From Candidatus Harrisonbacteria bacterium (GTDB lineage Bacteria > Patescibacteriota > Minisyncoccia > UBA6257 > UBA11618), in NCBI GenBank assembly GCA_016867415.1, contig VGJO01000003.1:1-37489 (forward strand): a DNA stretch of 37,489 bases, given 5' to 3'. Numbering within the stretch: position 1 is the stretch's first letter; the number at the start of each line of letters is the position of its first letter. Under the pieces are notes generated by a model. That model saw nothing but the letters and a program-made list of their open reading frames with translations, searched no databases and was not told the origin of the DNA. Shown one piece after another: positions 1-8,652 of this stretch. The translations under genes were made by a program, and so were the position numbers.

Positions 1-2597
1 TGCGCTCCGGTCTTGATCATTACTCCCCCGTCAAGCGTAGTCTTGCCCGTCGCCAATAAGGTCCCGCCCACCGAGACATTGCCCGAAAAGCTTCCGTCTT
101 TGGCATTCGTCAAATCCTTCCCGCCCAAATCTCCGTCAAAAGATCCCCCACCCCCTCCCGGCACAGCTTGCCATTCAAACCCGCTTCCCGTATAGACAAG
201 ATACTGATCGGCCGTCGGCGCATTGGCAGGAAAAGCTATCTGCCTATTTCCGATAATAATATTATTAGGCTGAATACTTTCAAAATTCCCCTCCTTCCAC
301 CTATTTGTCACCGAACCAATGTTATACAAAACATCCTGATCTGGAATAAGATCCGAAGCTATCCGTCCATTAAAAGTCACTTTGTCTACCTGATCACTCC
401 CAAGCGCCACATCTCCATTCAAAGTCGTCGCTCCGTCCACATTCAACGTTCCAGAAAAATTTCCATCCGGCCCACCTCCTCCGCCACCGGAAAGATCCAC
501 CTCCCCTCCATTGAGAAACAACTTACCTCCATCTATATTTATATCCCCTTTCACAGTAAGTGCCTTATCCGGAGCTTCAGTATTAACACCCACTTTCCCA
601 TCCGAAGTAATAAACAATCTCGTTTGAAGATTGGGTGCCGTCGTTCCCGTCTCAAATCCAATGCCAGTTGGCACACTTCCCGGCGCTGGATCCTTATCTA
701 CTTTAGCGTAAAAATTAGCACCAATTTGATACGGTGGCCGATTTGCTTCTGGATCATCTACTCCTTGAAAATCAAATTTACCCAAATAATCTCCTTTTTT
801 GACTGCTTTGATAGCATCCGCATTTCCTCTCCCCCGGCGAAAACTTATAAATGGCGATCGGTTTGCATCAATGTCGTTAAAGCGCCTCACTGACACTCCG
901 CCAAAATCTTTATTAGTTCTCCCTACCACATCAAGCATGGAAAATACTGGGTCATCAGTTCCAATTCCCACCGGTGCGTTAAAAAGACCTTTTCCCGTCA
1001 CATGCAAATCAGCGCTTGTGCCTGTATCCTCAATATAAAGAAGCTGATTATTAGGCACAGATTCCGAGGTTGGGTCCGATCCCTGCGCGTCAAAGAAGCT
1101 GAATCTCGTATTATCTCCCTTTCCAAAAACTATACCTGGCTCCGGAATATTGCCAAAAGATATTTTATTATTAGCATTATCAAATATAAGAGAATTCTCT
1201 CCGAATCGGACTACACCTTCTACAAAAAGATTTTTAAGTTGAACAAAATTTGCTACTACCACATCAAAGATTGCATCAAAAGGAGCTTCCGGAGTTCCTA
1301 GGGTTAGTCCTTGCGGATGCGCTGAGACTGCTTTTTGAAATTTTTCTGTGGTGCCAATTTTTTCAACGTCTCCTTTCCACGATGTAATCAATCTCATCTC
1401 AGGGGTGTTCTTAGATGTTAGATCTTTCACTTTCCTGCCAAAAAATCTTCCCATCCCTTGTAAAGAGCTATTGGTCGCGTCCGAAATTTTAGCCCCCCCC
1501 ACACTAATCTCAGGAAAGATTTTATATTTATCTAGCTGCTGGCCTTCTTTATAAAAAGCTAAACAGTATGCATCCCCGTCTACTCCAGAAACCTCCAAAG
1601 AAACATCCCACATCCCTACATTCCCGATAGTGATATCAGACACCCTATTCCACATATCATTTTTTTGTTGGAAAGTTTGCGGCCGCACTTCCTGCCCTTC
1701 AAATTTAGGATCCACCGCCGATGATACGAGATCATCCTCAATATTAAGACCCTTAACTCGAGAAAACTTTACCGGCTCTGCCGAATCAGGATCTCCTACC
1801 CGCTTGTATCTCATATTAGATGAGCAAGTCTGGCCGGAGTTTTTCTTTGCGTATCGTAACTCAAAAACCCCCTTCCCGAACCGCAACGGCTTTTCTTCCA
1901 CCAAAAGCCCCATTCTCAATCGAATAGGGATATTTTCTCCTTCTCTGTTTTTAGGCACTGGTGCCGGCTTATTTTCTCCAGCCAGCGGATGGACTACAAT
2001 TAGCCCATTATTAGGAAAATAAGATCGATAACCTTCCTGAGTTATTATTGTTCGAGCAAGAGCGGTATTAGGTGCCACAATCGTACTGCTATATGATGAC
2101 GCTCCCGATGACGCTTCTACCGTAGTAAAACTCCACGTCCCAGATCCGGCGATTCCACCATGAGGAGTGTGCACCCCCTGAGATATTAAGCCAGACATGA
2201 TTTCCACGTAGTAAGTCGCAGAAGAACTTTGAAGGACGTCAGGGGGAGGGGTCAATACTAATGTATCTCCACTGAATGATGCTGGAACTATTGGGGGATT
2301 ACTTCCCGGAGTATTTGTTCCATCTGTTGAAAAACAGAGTACCGTTTCACCATTTGTTGCTTTTTTTATAGTAATAAAACATGATCCTGAAACCCCAGGC
2401 ACAATACCAGTGACATCAGTAATAAGGTTTAGTGACGCCGGCGTCCCGTTTGTAATTGAGAGAGTACCACCATTCGCAGGATTTAAAGATACAGTCTCTA
2501 TTATATTATTTGCATCATCCGCCCGTAGCTCTGAAAAGACAAAAAAAACACCAAAAAAATTAACTAGAATAAAAAAACTCAATAGAAATCGATTCAT
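1..2597 (-). CDS. large secreted surface protein with Ig-like domain and fibre-like repeats (C-terminus off window)
   Basis: An uninterrupted minus-strand frame runs from an ATG at 2597 to the window edge, 865 codons, so the C-terminus is missing. Residues 1-26 form a signal peptide (hydrophobic core LLSFFILVNFFGVFFVF, likely cleavage after LRA). Residues about 34-150 resemble a Big_5/SbsA-type bacterial Ig-like domain: a start like LNPANGG and an end like YYVEIMSG...GTWSFTT. The second half carries motifs common in phage-tail-fibre and trimeric-adhesin-like proteins: VGIGTDDP, GVNTEAPDKALTVKGDI, Gly-rich linkers, and a stretch around YNIGSVTNRWKEG that usually comes before a C-terminal intramolecular chaperone domain. 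A role in attachment to a host or surface is inference from domain type. The plus-strand frames here are shadows. Confidence 0.85.
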   Translation of the reverse strand, partial: MNRFLLSFFILVNFFGVFFVFSELRADDANNIIETVSLNPANGGTLSITNGTPASLNLITDVTGIVPGVSGSCFITIKKATNGETVLCFSTDGTNTPGSNPPIVPASFSGDTLVLTPPPDVLQSSSATYYVEIMSGLISQGVHTPHGGIAGSGTWSFTTVEASSGASSYSSTIVAPNTALARTIITQEGYRSYFPNNGLIVVHPLAGENKPAPVPKNREGENIPIRLRMGLLVEEKPLRFGKGVFELRYAKKNSGQTCSSNMRYKRVGDPDSAEPVKFSRVKGLNIEDDLVSSAVDPKFEGQEVRPQTFQQKNDMWNRVSDITIGNVGMWDVSLEVSGVDGDAYCLAFYKEGQQLDKYKIFPEISVGGAKISDATNSSLQGMGRFFGRKVKDLTSKNTPEMRLITSWKGDVEKIGTTEKFQKAVSAHPQGLTLGTPEAPFDAIFDVVVANFVQLKNLFVEGVVRFGENSLIFDNANNKISFGNIPEPGIVFGKGDNTRFSFFDAQGSDPTSESVPNNQLLYIEDTGTSADLHVTGKGLFNAPVGIGTDDPVFSMLDVVGRTNKDFGGVSVRRFNDIDANRSPFISFRRGRGNADAIKAVKKGDYLGKFDFQGVDDPEANRPPYQIGANFYAKVDKDPAPGSVPTGIGFETGTTAPNLQTRLFITSDGKVGVNTEAPDKALTVKGDINIDGGKLFLNGGEVDLSGGGGGGPDGNFSGTLNVDGATTLNGDVALGSDQVDKVTFNGRIASDLIPDQDVLYNIGSVTNRWKEGNFESIQPNNIIIGNRQIAFPANAPTADQYLVYTGSGFEWQAVPGGGGGSFDGDLGGKDLTNAKDGSFSGNVSVGGTLLATGKTTLDGGVMIKTGA

Positions 2598-2667
2598 GAA
2601 TATCGTAAGAAAATTTTAACATTTTTCGATACTTGATATCTGTGGAAAACCAATGATTCCAAAGCAT

Positions 2668-2708
2668 AAAAAATCGCCCTGCACCATACGGTGCAGAGCG
2701 ATTTTTTT
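2668..2708. terminator. bidirectional intrinsic terminator
   Basis: Stem 2668-2685 pairs with 2690-2707 (AAAAAATCGC.CTGCACC / GGTGCAG.GCGATTTTTT, one mismatch, ATAC loop). U-tracts form in both directions. It serves the minus-strand gene ending at 2724. Confidence 0.9.
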
Positions 2709-2723
2709 GATATTTCTGTCTAT

Positions 2724-3185
2724 TTATTGCTTCTTAGGAGAAGGCTCTGGAGTCGGCGTTGTTTTTGCTTCTTGCCCTTGTGACTGCTGTCCTTGCGGCG
2801 CCGAAACAATTGGACCTACATTCACCAACTTATTTTTAGAAGGACTGTAAATTACTGCTTTTTGAGACTTGGGAAATACCAAGACCTTATCCCCGTTTTC
2901 AACCATTGCGTAAAATGGCTGCTCCGCCTTAAGTTTTTCCGCATCTGTCACCGTTGCCAAGATCGGCTCATCCCCTTCGGGCAAAACCATCAGCTTTCCA
3001 ACTTTCACCACTGCATCCGCCAATTCTTGCTTAGCTTCTTCTGAGTTTTGAGCTGGAGAGATGCTGGTATTTCTAACACTATAAACCCAATATGCTCCCC
3101 CACCTACAAGGATCGCGAGAATTGCCAGAGAAACAATCATACTTCCTCCCGCCGCTCCTCTTCTAATTGTAATGTTTTTATTCAT
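2724..3185 (-). CDS. single-span membrane-anchored protein of unknown function
   Basis: This is a 153-residue protein with a basic N-terminus (MNKNITIRRGAAGG), one transmembrane helix at about residues 16-35 (MIVSLAILAILVGGGAYWVY) and an extracytoplasmic part. Residues 65-130 form a compact domain containing ATVTDAEKLKAEQPFYAM and NGDKVLVFPKSQKAVIYSP. The C-terminal tail is rich in Gln, Pro and Lys and looks disordered. From memory, similar short anchored domains recur in Patescibacteria, but I know no function. It starts at an ATG, stands alone, and is followed by a strong bidirectional terminator. It lies among envelope and pilin genes, so a cell-surface role is plausible inference. Confidence 0.85.
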   Translation of the reverse strand: MNKNITIRRGAAGGSMIVSLAILAILVGGGAYWVYSVRNTSISPAQNSEEAKQELADAVVKVGKLMVLPEGDEPILATVTDAEKLKAEQPFYAMVENGDKVLVFPKSQKAVIYSPSKNKLVNVGPIVSAPQGQQSQGQEAKTTPTPEPSPKKQ

Positions 3186-3284
3186 ATGTATTCGAATAAT
3201 ATGTGAATTCGTAATACACCTAATTCTAATCGTTTGGAAATCACTGTCAAACTTTAATGGTATGAGAGAAAAATACTTTTCTAT

Positions 3285-4556
3285 TTAAATAAGCTTTTCC
3301 AGTATTCTTACAAAAATTTCATGAGACGTAGCCAAGACTAAATTACCATTCACAATTCCGTAATCAAAAGCATTTTTTCCATCGGGAAAATGAGCCGATC
3401 GGATCATATATTTCCCTTTAAAGAGCTCCGGGTGAAACTCCTCTGAAGATCCTAATGGTGTAGTGAAAAAGAGATCTTTAAAAAAATCTTTTTCAAATTC
3501 TTCTAAAACTTCTGGGTTAAAATCATCCTTCACCTGCTTCAGTACGTACCCCACACTCGCTAATTCCCCATCTGATTGCAAAAAAACTCTCAATGACGAA
3601 TCAAAAGAATCACGGAGAGAGGACATTAACTTACTCCCCTGAAAACCTTTTATGAGATTTGCCAGTTGATCCGTTGCTAGAAATTCCTTAGGTAAGGCAA
3701 GCTCAAGAAAAGCTGGTTTTTTAGTAGCTAACAAAATCCGAACTTGATCAGAAAGAAGAGAAGGAAGAGATGGTGAAGAAGAAACTGGTAACACTCTATT
3801 TTCAGAAGAAAATAAACTGTCTTTTTTTAAAGAAAAATTCGGAGCCGCTGAAGAAAGAGGAGGAAGAGCTTTAGAAAACCAAAATCTGCTTGCTATTCCC
3901 ATGAGTCCAAGAGCAGAAATAAGCACTAAAATCCACCATCCCACTGGATTACTTTGAGAAAAAGGAGTAGCCCTTGGTGATACCTCCTCTGAAGATTCCG
4001 CCTCTTCTTCGAAATTATATGGGATGCTTCCATAAGAATTATTCTCTATATACTTTTCCTCTTTATCTTTTACATTAAGATATCTACCATCAATTTCTTC
4101 TTCTTTTGTATCAGTAGGTGTCTGACCTCTATCCCCTATCACTCCCAAAGAACTTCCTAATTGAGTAAATAAATTCTGTGCTTTGGATACAATGTATTCT
4201 CCCACCTGGCCAAAGATAGCCAAGATTTGACCGCCACTTTCAGACTCTCTTCCTACTATCACCGTCCCGCCTCCTCCGCCTCCACCTCCTGAAGATCCAG
4301 AAGACTGTGTTACCGCCGCTCTTGGTGACGGACTGCTTTCCACCGAAAAACCGCTTCCCGAAAACGACCCTACTATCGGATCTCCGGAGGGTGTCACCGA
4401 AAAATTGCTTCCTGTTGTAAGAGTAGCGATTGGGGTTATTTTTGTCTGCGTGACCGTATACTCCCCACCCGGCGAAGTGAGTGTCTGCGCTTTAGTGTAT
4501 AAAAAAAACAGAGAGGTAAAAGAAAAAGAAAATATAAAAATAAATAAAAGCCGCAC
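3285..4556 (-). CDS. secreted/membrane protein with Gly-rich linker and C-terminal cytoplasmic domain
   Basis: 423 codons from a GTG start. Residues 1-23 are a signal peptide or signal anchor. Residues 27-75 carry a YTVTQTKI...SGDPIVGSFSGSGFSVESS module, a short repeat type found in secreted bacterial proteins. A run of eight Gly follows, then an acidic low-complexity region. A transmembrane helix lies at about 205-222 (VGWWILVLISALGLMGIAS), and a C-terminal domain of about 200 residues ends in HFPDGKNAFDYGIVNGNLVLATSHE. Signal peptide plus internal helix predicts an outside N-terminal half and a cytoplasmic C-terminal half. Upstream, TATACT sits six bases before the GTG with no clear ribosome binding site between, so a leaderless transcript is possible. 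Function unknown. Confidence 0.8.
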   Translation of the reverse strand: MRLLFIFIFSFSFTSLFFLYTKAQTLTSPGGEYTVTQTKITPIATLTTGSNFSVTPSGDPIVGSFSGSGFSVESSPSPRAAVTQSSGSSGGGGGGGGTVIVGRESESGGQILAIFGQVGEYIVSKAQNLFTQLGSSLGVIGDRGQTPTDTKEEEIDGRYLNVKDKEEKYIENNSYGSIPYNFEEEAESSEEVSPRATPFSQSNPVGWWILVLISALGLMGIASRFWFSKALPPLSSAAPNFSLKKDSLFSSENRVLPVSSSPSLPSLLSDQVRILLATKKPAFLELALPKEFLATDQLANLIKGFQGSKLMSSLRDSFDSSLRVFLQSDGELASVGYVLKQVKDDFNPEVLEEFEKDFFKDLFFTTPLGSSEEFHPELFKGKYMIRSAHFPDGKNAFDYGIVNGNLVLATSHEIFVRILEKLI

Positions 4557-4600
4557 AAAATAAGTATAATCCCTTCTCTAAAAATCCTAAAATCCCCAGA

Positions 4601-4636
4601 AAAAAACCTCGTCACTTTTTGACGAGGCTTTTTTTT
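4601..4636. terminator. bidirectional intrinsic terminator
   Basis: CCTCGTCA (4607-4614) pairs with TGACGAGG (4620-4627) around a CTTTT loop, flanked by A6 and T8 runs. It follows the prepilin-like gene on the minus strand. Confidence 0.9.
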
Positions 4637-4651
4637 CTCCGAAAAAAACTA

Positions 4652-5572
4652 CTAATACTCTCCTATCACCTGCTTATCGTCTTTCTGAGCCAAAAGCTGA
4701 TAGGTAAGGTATGAAGTTGAATCCGGCGCGCTTGCTATTACTTGATTAATAAATCTCACTTTCCCATCACAGAAAAGCGCAAATGCTCCGCCACTATGCT
4801 CGGAGGAAAAACCCAGATGATCTCGATAATCCCGACTATTGAGCGTTACTCCTCCAGTACATTCTCCTACATTGTCATAGTTTGGATGAGGAATTCCCGG
4901 CGAGTAAGATCCCATGGTCCGCTGACAGCACCAATTCCCTGCATTCGGCTGCTGCCATCTACCCATGTTATCCAAGTTCGGTTGAGTAGTAATCTCATAC
5001 CGGCGTTCGAGAAAGAGGAAAGTTTGACTCGTCCCGTCTCGGATAGAAGCAAGACCGATCGAACTATTCTGGTCAAAGATTCCAGAAAAAGGTGTCGGAG
5101 ACGCTCCAGTTCTCTGCGCTCCTCTATTCCCCAAATACGTCGTCATTCCATAGCCTCCTCGCCAAAGATTGGGATGAATTGAAGTATCCGACGGACAGAG
5201 AAACGCCGGGATCTTTGTCTGAAGAAGCACCACTACTGCTGGTGTCGTTGGCACCACCGAATTACTAATTGGTAATTTTTGATAAAGTCCCGCCTGATCC
5301 ATCTGCGGCAAGATCGCCCGCAAAATTCCCCATCGCCTATTATTCGTGGCTGGCGAGACTGCGTTTGATCCTACCCATCCCGGCGGAAACACCTTATTGC
5401 TATCCAGGTAGTTATGAAGAGCGAGACCGATCTGCTTTAGATTGCTCTGGCACTGCACCCGTCTCGCTGATTCTCTCGCCGCCTGCACCGCCGGCAAAAG
5501 AAGCGCGATAAGAACGGCAATAATAGCAATCACCACTAGAAGTTCAATGAGCGTAAATCCTTTCCGAGTCAT
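4652..5572 (-). CDS. prepilin-like DUF1559 protein (Planctomycete-type pseudopilin)
   Basis: 306 codons. I chose the ATG at 5572: the frame stays open to a TTG at 5587, but an AAGGGG Shine-Dalgarno lies just upstream of the ATG and the N-terminus MTRKG|FTLIELLVVIAII is a textbook type IV prepilin leader with cleavage after Gly5. The sequence then follows the DUF1559 family: LLPAVQAARESARRVQCQSNLKQIGLALHNY directly after the helix (quoted in two parts: AVQAARESARR and QSNLKQIGLALHNY), a Cys-containing central domain, and an H-X9-DG motif near the C-terminus (HSGGAFALFCDG). In established knowledge this family is hugely expanded in Planctomycetes and exported by type II secretion/type IV pilus-like machinery. 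Seeing it in a Patescibacteria-like contig suggests transfer. No other pilus genes are in the window. Confidence 0.93.
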   Translation of the reverse strand: MTRKGFTLIELLVVIAIIAVLIALLLPAVQAARESARRVQCQSNLKQIGLALHNYLDSNKVFPPGWVGSNAVSPATNNRRWGILRAILPQMDQAGLYQKLPISNSVVPTTPAVVVLLQTKIPAFLCPSDTSIHPNLWRGGYGMTTYLGNRGAQRTGASPTPFSGIFDQNSSIGLASIRDGTSQTFLFLERRYEITTQPNLDNMGRWQQPNAGNWCCQRTMGSYSPGIPHPNYDNVGECTGGVTLNSRDYRDHLGFSSEHSGGAFALFCDGKVRFINQVIASAPDSTSYLTYQLLAQKDDKQVIGEY

Positions 5573-5804
5573 GGAAAGCCCCTTCAATTAGAGAAAAAAG
5601 AATCGTAAATGTTCTAAAAAAATTCTAACAATGAAAAAGAAGGCTGTGGAAAACTAAATAATTTCTAAAAATAAATTCCTTTTTTAAGAAGAGATTTCTA
5701 GCTAAGCACCTTCACTTTCCCCTCCTAAATTATTCTCAATAATATTCTCCCCATTTAAGCTTCGATTAAAAATATCCGAGGCAACTTCTTCGGTAAATCT
5801 GGAA

Positions 5805-5878
5805 TGGTGGACTTAGCGAGAATCGAACTCGCGTCTCCGCAATGCGAATGCGGCACACTACCACTGTGCGATAAGCCC
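5805..5878 (-). tRNA. tRNA-Ala (CGC)
   Basis: Cloverleaf on the minus strand: acceptor GGGCUUA/UAAGUCC with the alanine-identity G3-U70 pair, anticodon stem CCGCA/UGCGG, loop UUCGCAU giving anticodon CGC, T arm GCGAG-UUCGAUU-CUCGC, discriminator A and an encoded CCA. Confidence 0.95.
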
Positions 5879-5900
5879 AAAAAAACATCCTTAAAATACC

Positions 5901-5919
5901 AAAAAAGCCCTAGAAGGGC
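5901..5919 (-). terminator. intrinsic terminator
   Basis: On the minus strand GCCCT (from 5919) pairs with AGGGC around a three-base loop and is followed by TTTTTT (5906-5901). It ends the small gene at 5934-6125. Confidence 0.75.
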
Positions 5920-5933
5920 AACAAGAAAATATC

Positions 5934-6125
5934 TTATTGACTACTAGTGCCATCCGCTCCCCCTCCTAATTCATAGTCGTACAAATCTTTCGGTGTCTCT
6001 GGACTCTGGATATCAGTCACTACATTTTTCAAATCAGCCGGCAAACTTGGTTGTTCCTTGTAAATTAATAATCCAAAAATTCCTGCCAAGACCAACGCAA
6101 AAAGAAACCACTGTATCTCTCTCAT
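5934..6125 (-). CDS. small single-span membrane protein
   Basis: 63 residues from an ATG: MREIQWFLFALVLAGIFGLLIYKEQ, then a short acidic polar tail ending in GGGADGTSSQ. One N-terminal transmembrane helix spans about residues 5-22. A good terminator follows directly and tRNA-Ala lies downstream on the same strand. No family is recognised. The compact gene with its own terminator supports a real product. Confidence 0.65.
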   Translation of the reverse strand: MREIQWFLFALVLAGIFGLLIYKEQPSLPADLKNVVTDIQSPETPKDLYDYELGGGADGTSSQ

Positions 6126-6805
6126 ATAAAATAGTGTAAAAAATTATTTAATTTTTATTAAATAAAATATTATTTTTAGCAATAAAAGTTCTTAGAAAGA
6201 ACATAACCTAAAAAAATAAAAAAAGAAAGGGGAAATATCATACTTCATAAATTGAGTATTCTAGTTTTCATCCTAACTATTTACGATTTTTTCTTGAAGG
6301 AGATCATAGTGTATGCAACTCATGAAAAAATTATGAAGAAATTTCAAATTTTCCAAAACTCAAATAAAAAATTCTTGAAATAAGGATTAAGTACCTAAAA
6401 GAGAATATGATAAAACAAAGATCTTTTCCAAAGATGATAAAATTAAGCTTCTGACATCCTGCAAAAAGAATGTGAAAGAATTTTTGAAAAAAACTTTAAA
6501 AAAATCATGATCACAAAAGGCTATTTTAAGCCTCCTGTTCTGAGAAATTTAAAAAAAGGAAAAGCACCACAAACTCTTTTTTTCAAAAAATCCCGAACAA
6601 AAGAAAAAGCAAAAACCTTCAGTCCAAAAGAGCTAAGTGATCTTGGTGAGATTCCATTGGTTCTAACAAGGTCGTGATTAACCTTTAAGAATAAAAAAAA
6701 TAAAATCACAAGCAAACCTCATTCTGGGTAGAGATAATCTGGATTTTTGTAATTACTGATATAAAAAATTGAATAAAAAACAGCTTTTATAAAATAAAAA
6801 TCCAG
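6126..6805. other. AT-rich intergenic region with only short or decayed frames
   Basis: About 680 bases without a convincing gene. On the plus strand a 56-codon frame starts at 6507 (MITKGYFKPPVLRNLKKGKA...). Just before it, in another frame, lies a 35-40 codon open stretch ending at 6510 (EYDKTKIFSKDDKIKLL...CKKNVKEFLKK). Both are Lys-rich and could be fragments of one frameshifted gene, but AT-rich DNA produces such frames by chance. The 64-codon minus frame at 6521-6715 mirrors the plus frame and is less protein-like. Confidence 0.4.
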
Positions 6806-6876
6806 TCGGGGTAGTCGGAATCGAACCGACACTACAGACACCCGAAGCCTGCGTACTACCACTATACTATACCCCG
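6806..6876 (-). tRNA. tRNA-Pro (CGG)
   Basis: Acceptor CGGGGUA/UACCCCG has C1-G72, typical of bacterial tRNA-Pro. Anticodon stem CAGGC/GUCUG, loop UUCGGGU, anticodon CGG with G37. T arm UCGG-UUCGAUU-CCGA. Discriminator A; CCA is not encoded (ACTG follows), unlike the neighbouring Ala gene. Confidence 0.93.
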
Positions 6877-6946
6877 AAAAACAAGATTATTAAACAATAA
6901 AAATAAGCTTTTTTCAAATTCTACTCTGCCAGTTTCCTCTTCTCTT

Positions 6947-8416
6947 TTATTTCACAAAAAATTTCTTCCTCGTTTCCCGATCCCGTTCTTCAGTCAGATC
7001 TCCTTTATGTTCTTTCGCCTTTTTAGCTCGCGCCATAAGCTCCTCATCCGTCTCTGTTTGTATTTCTTTTGCCCTCCCTAATAAATACTCCGCTTCATTT
7101 CGCTTTGGATCATCCAAGACCTCATCCAAAAGCGCCGAAAGAATCCATCCTAATCTCGGCCCCGCCTCCATCGTAAGTTCCTTCATCAGCATCGTTCCAT
7201 CCACTTTGAGCATCTTTGGTTCAATCGGATCCTGCTTCACTTTCTCGATCATGTAGAGCAAATGTCGCAATTTATATGGCACTGCCTTTGGCACTCCGCT
7301 CCCAATCCGATCTGCTTCTCTGAGATGCAAAAGATCATCAATATTTTCTGCTCCCACTTTTTTCATAAATCGCCTCACCCCCGCCTCCGATACCTCCCCA
7401 GTGTTGTAATAAAACATATGATGCCGCACCAAATGCGCTACCATGTCCACCACTTTTTTAGAAAACTTAAGCCGAGTCAGCGCCGTCTTTACCATCCGCT
7501 CCCCCACCACCTCATGGTTATAAAAAGTACTCTCCTCTCCCTCTCCTCGCTTCGTCCGTGGCTTCCCAATATCGTGAAAAAGCGCGGCCAGTCGCACCTC
7601 AAGACTAAAATTATTTTCCGCCGCGTATTGCAAGACCCGCAAAGTATGCTCATACACGTCATAAATATGATGTTTGTTTTGCCCGCATCCCACCGTCTCT
7701 AAAAGTTCCGGCAAAACATATTTAATAAGTCGAGTCTCAGTGAGCGCCCGTATTCCGTATGGCGCCGCCTCCGCCATAATAATCCGAATAAATTCATCTC
7801 GGATCCGCTCAGCCGCCACTTCCTTCAGCTTCTCCACCATCCGCCGCATTGCCGACAAAGTCTTCGACTCGATAAGAAATTGCAATTCGGTCATCAATCG
7901 CACTCCCCGCAAAAGTCGCAAAGCATCCTCATTAAATCGCTCTTCCGCGTCCCCCACGGTCCGAATCACCTTCGCTTCCAAATCAGTCATTCCCTGATAC
8001 GGATCTATCACCTCTCCTTTTGGTGACAAAGCAATCGCATTGATAGTAAAATCCCGCCGTGCCAAATCCTCTTCAATATTTTTGACAAACTCCACAGTAT
8101 CCGGACGCCGACTATCGCTATAACCACTCTCTCGCCGATAGGTAGTCACTTCCACTATTTGCCATCGAGGATCCTCTGCTCCGGTTTTCACTCCCACCGT
8201 CCCATACTGATTTTCATAAAAACTTTCGGGAAAAAGCTCCTGAATCTTCTCCGGCGTTGCATTCGTCGTCACATCCCAATCCCGTGGCTCAAGCTCAAGC
8301 AAAAGATCTCGCACACACCCACCCACAAGATAGCCCTCATACCCGGCCTCAATAAGAGTGATAGCTATGGCGAGTACCTCCTTCGGCACTTTTTCTAATA
8401 AGACTTTTCCCGGCAT
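6947..8416 (-). CDS. cca: CCA-adding tRNA nucleotidyltransferase with HD domain
   Basis: 489 residues; adds or repairs the 3' CCA of tRNAs using CTP and ATP. The class II nucleotidyltransferase head shows GGCVRD (residues 32-37) and the metal-binding pair in RDWDVT (D46, D48), followed by RRDFTINAIA (120-129) and the neck motif RFNEDALRLLRGVR (160-173). A C-terminal HD domain shows HHIYDVYEHT and LFHDIGKP (HD at 281-282), as in many bacterial CCA enzymes. The enzyme is needed here because tRNA-Pro and tRNA-Lys in this window lack an encoded CCA. ATG start. The C-terminal 60 residues are highly charged. Confidence 0.95.
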   Translation of the reverse strand: MPGKVLLEKVPKEVLAIAITLIEAGYEGYLVGGCVRDLLLELEPRDWDVTTNATPEKIQELFPESFYENQYGTVGVKTGAEDPRWQIVEVTTYRRESGYSDSRRPDTVEFVKNIEEDLARRDFTINAIALSPKGEVIDPYQGMTDLEAKVIRTVGDAEERFNEDALRLLRGVRLMTELQFLIESKTLSAMRRMVEKLKEVAAERIRDEFIRIIMAEAAPYGIRALTETRLIKYVLPELLETVGCGQNKHHIYDVYEHTLRVLQYAAENNFSLEVRLAALFHDIGKPRTKRGEGEESTFYNHEVVGERMVKTALTRLKFSKKVVDMVAHLVRHHMFYYNTGEVSEAGVRRFMKKVGAENIDDLLHLREADRIGSGVPKAVPYKLRHLLYMIEKVKQDPIEPKMLKVDGTMLMKELTMEAGPRLGWILSALLDEVLDDPKRNEAEYLLGRAKEIQTETDEELMARAKKAKEHKGDLTEERDRETRKKFFVK

Positions 8417-8454
8417 TGCTTTTAATAATAGGCTATTTATCTATTTTTTAGAAT

Positions 8455-8484
8455 AAAAAAGCTGGTCTTACGAATAAGACCAGC
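8455..8484 (-). terminator. intrinsic terminator
   Basis: GCTGGTCTTA (8461-8470) pairs perfectly with TAAGACCAGC (8475-8484). The A-run at 8455-8460 gives a U-tract on the minus strand. It ends the 47-codon gene at 8509-8652. Confidence 0.9.
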
Positions 8485-8508
8485 TGGAGATAAAATATGT
8501 TTTTTCAA

Positions 8509-8652
8509 TCAACTACGCCACCGCCTAAGTCCCGGCAGTTGTAGTACCATGAGGATCATTGTGTATCCCATGATCATCCCCCACGCCGCGATCGCATGCC
8601 AATAAAACTTCGATTTTTCCTTCACAAAAAACACCGCAAGATCCAGCTGCAT
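8509..8652 (-). CDS. 47-residue membrane miniprotein
   Basis: ATG at 8652, TGA at 8509-8511. The peptide starts MQLDLAVFFVKEKSKFYW, continues with one hydrophobic helix (HAIAAWGMIMGYTMILMVLQ, residues about 19-38) and ends in a basic tail LRRWRS. A strong ribosome binding site (GGAGAGGA, six bases before the ATG) and a strong terminator just downstream make this a convincing gene despite its size. Function unknown. The positive C-terminal tail predicts N-out/C-in insertion. Confidence 0.75.
   Translation of the reverse strand: MQLDLAVFFVKEKSKFYWHAIAAWGMIMGYTMILMVLQLPGLRRWRS

Noticed and set aside
168-893. 241-codon plus-strand frame
   Set aside because: Antisense to the large surface protein, whose frame is open for 865 codons with a signal peptide; low-complexity composition of a shadow frame.
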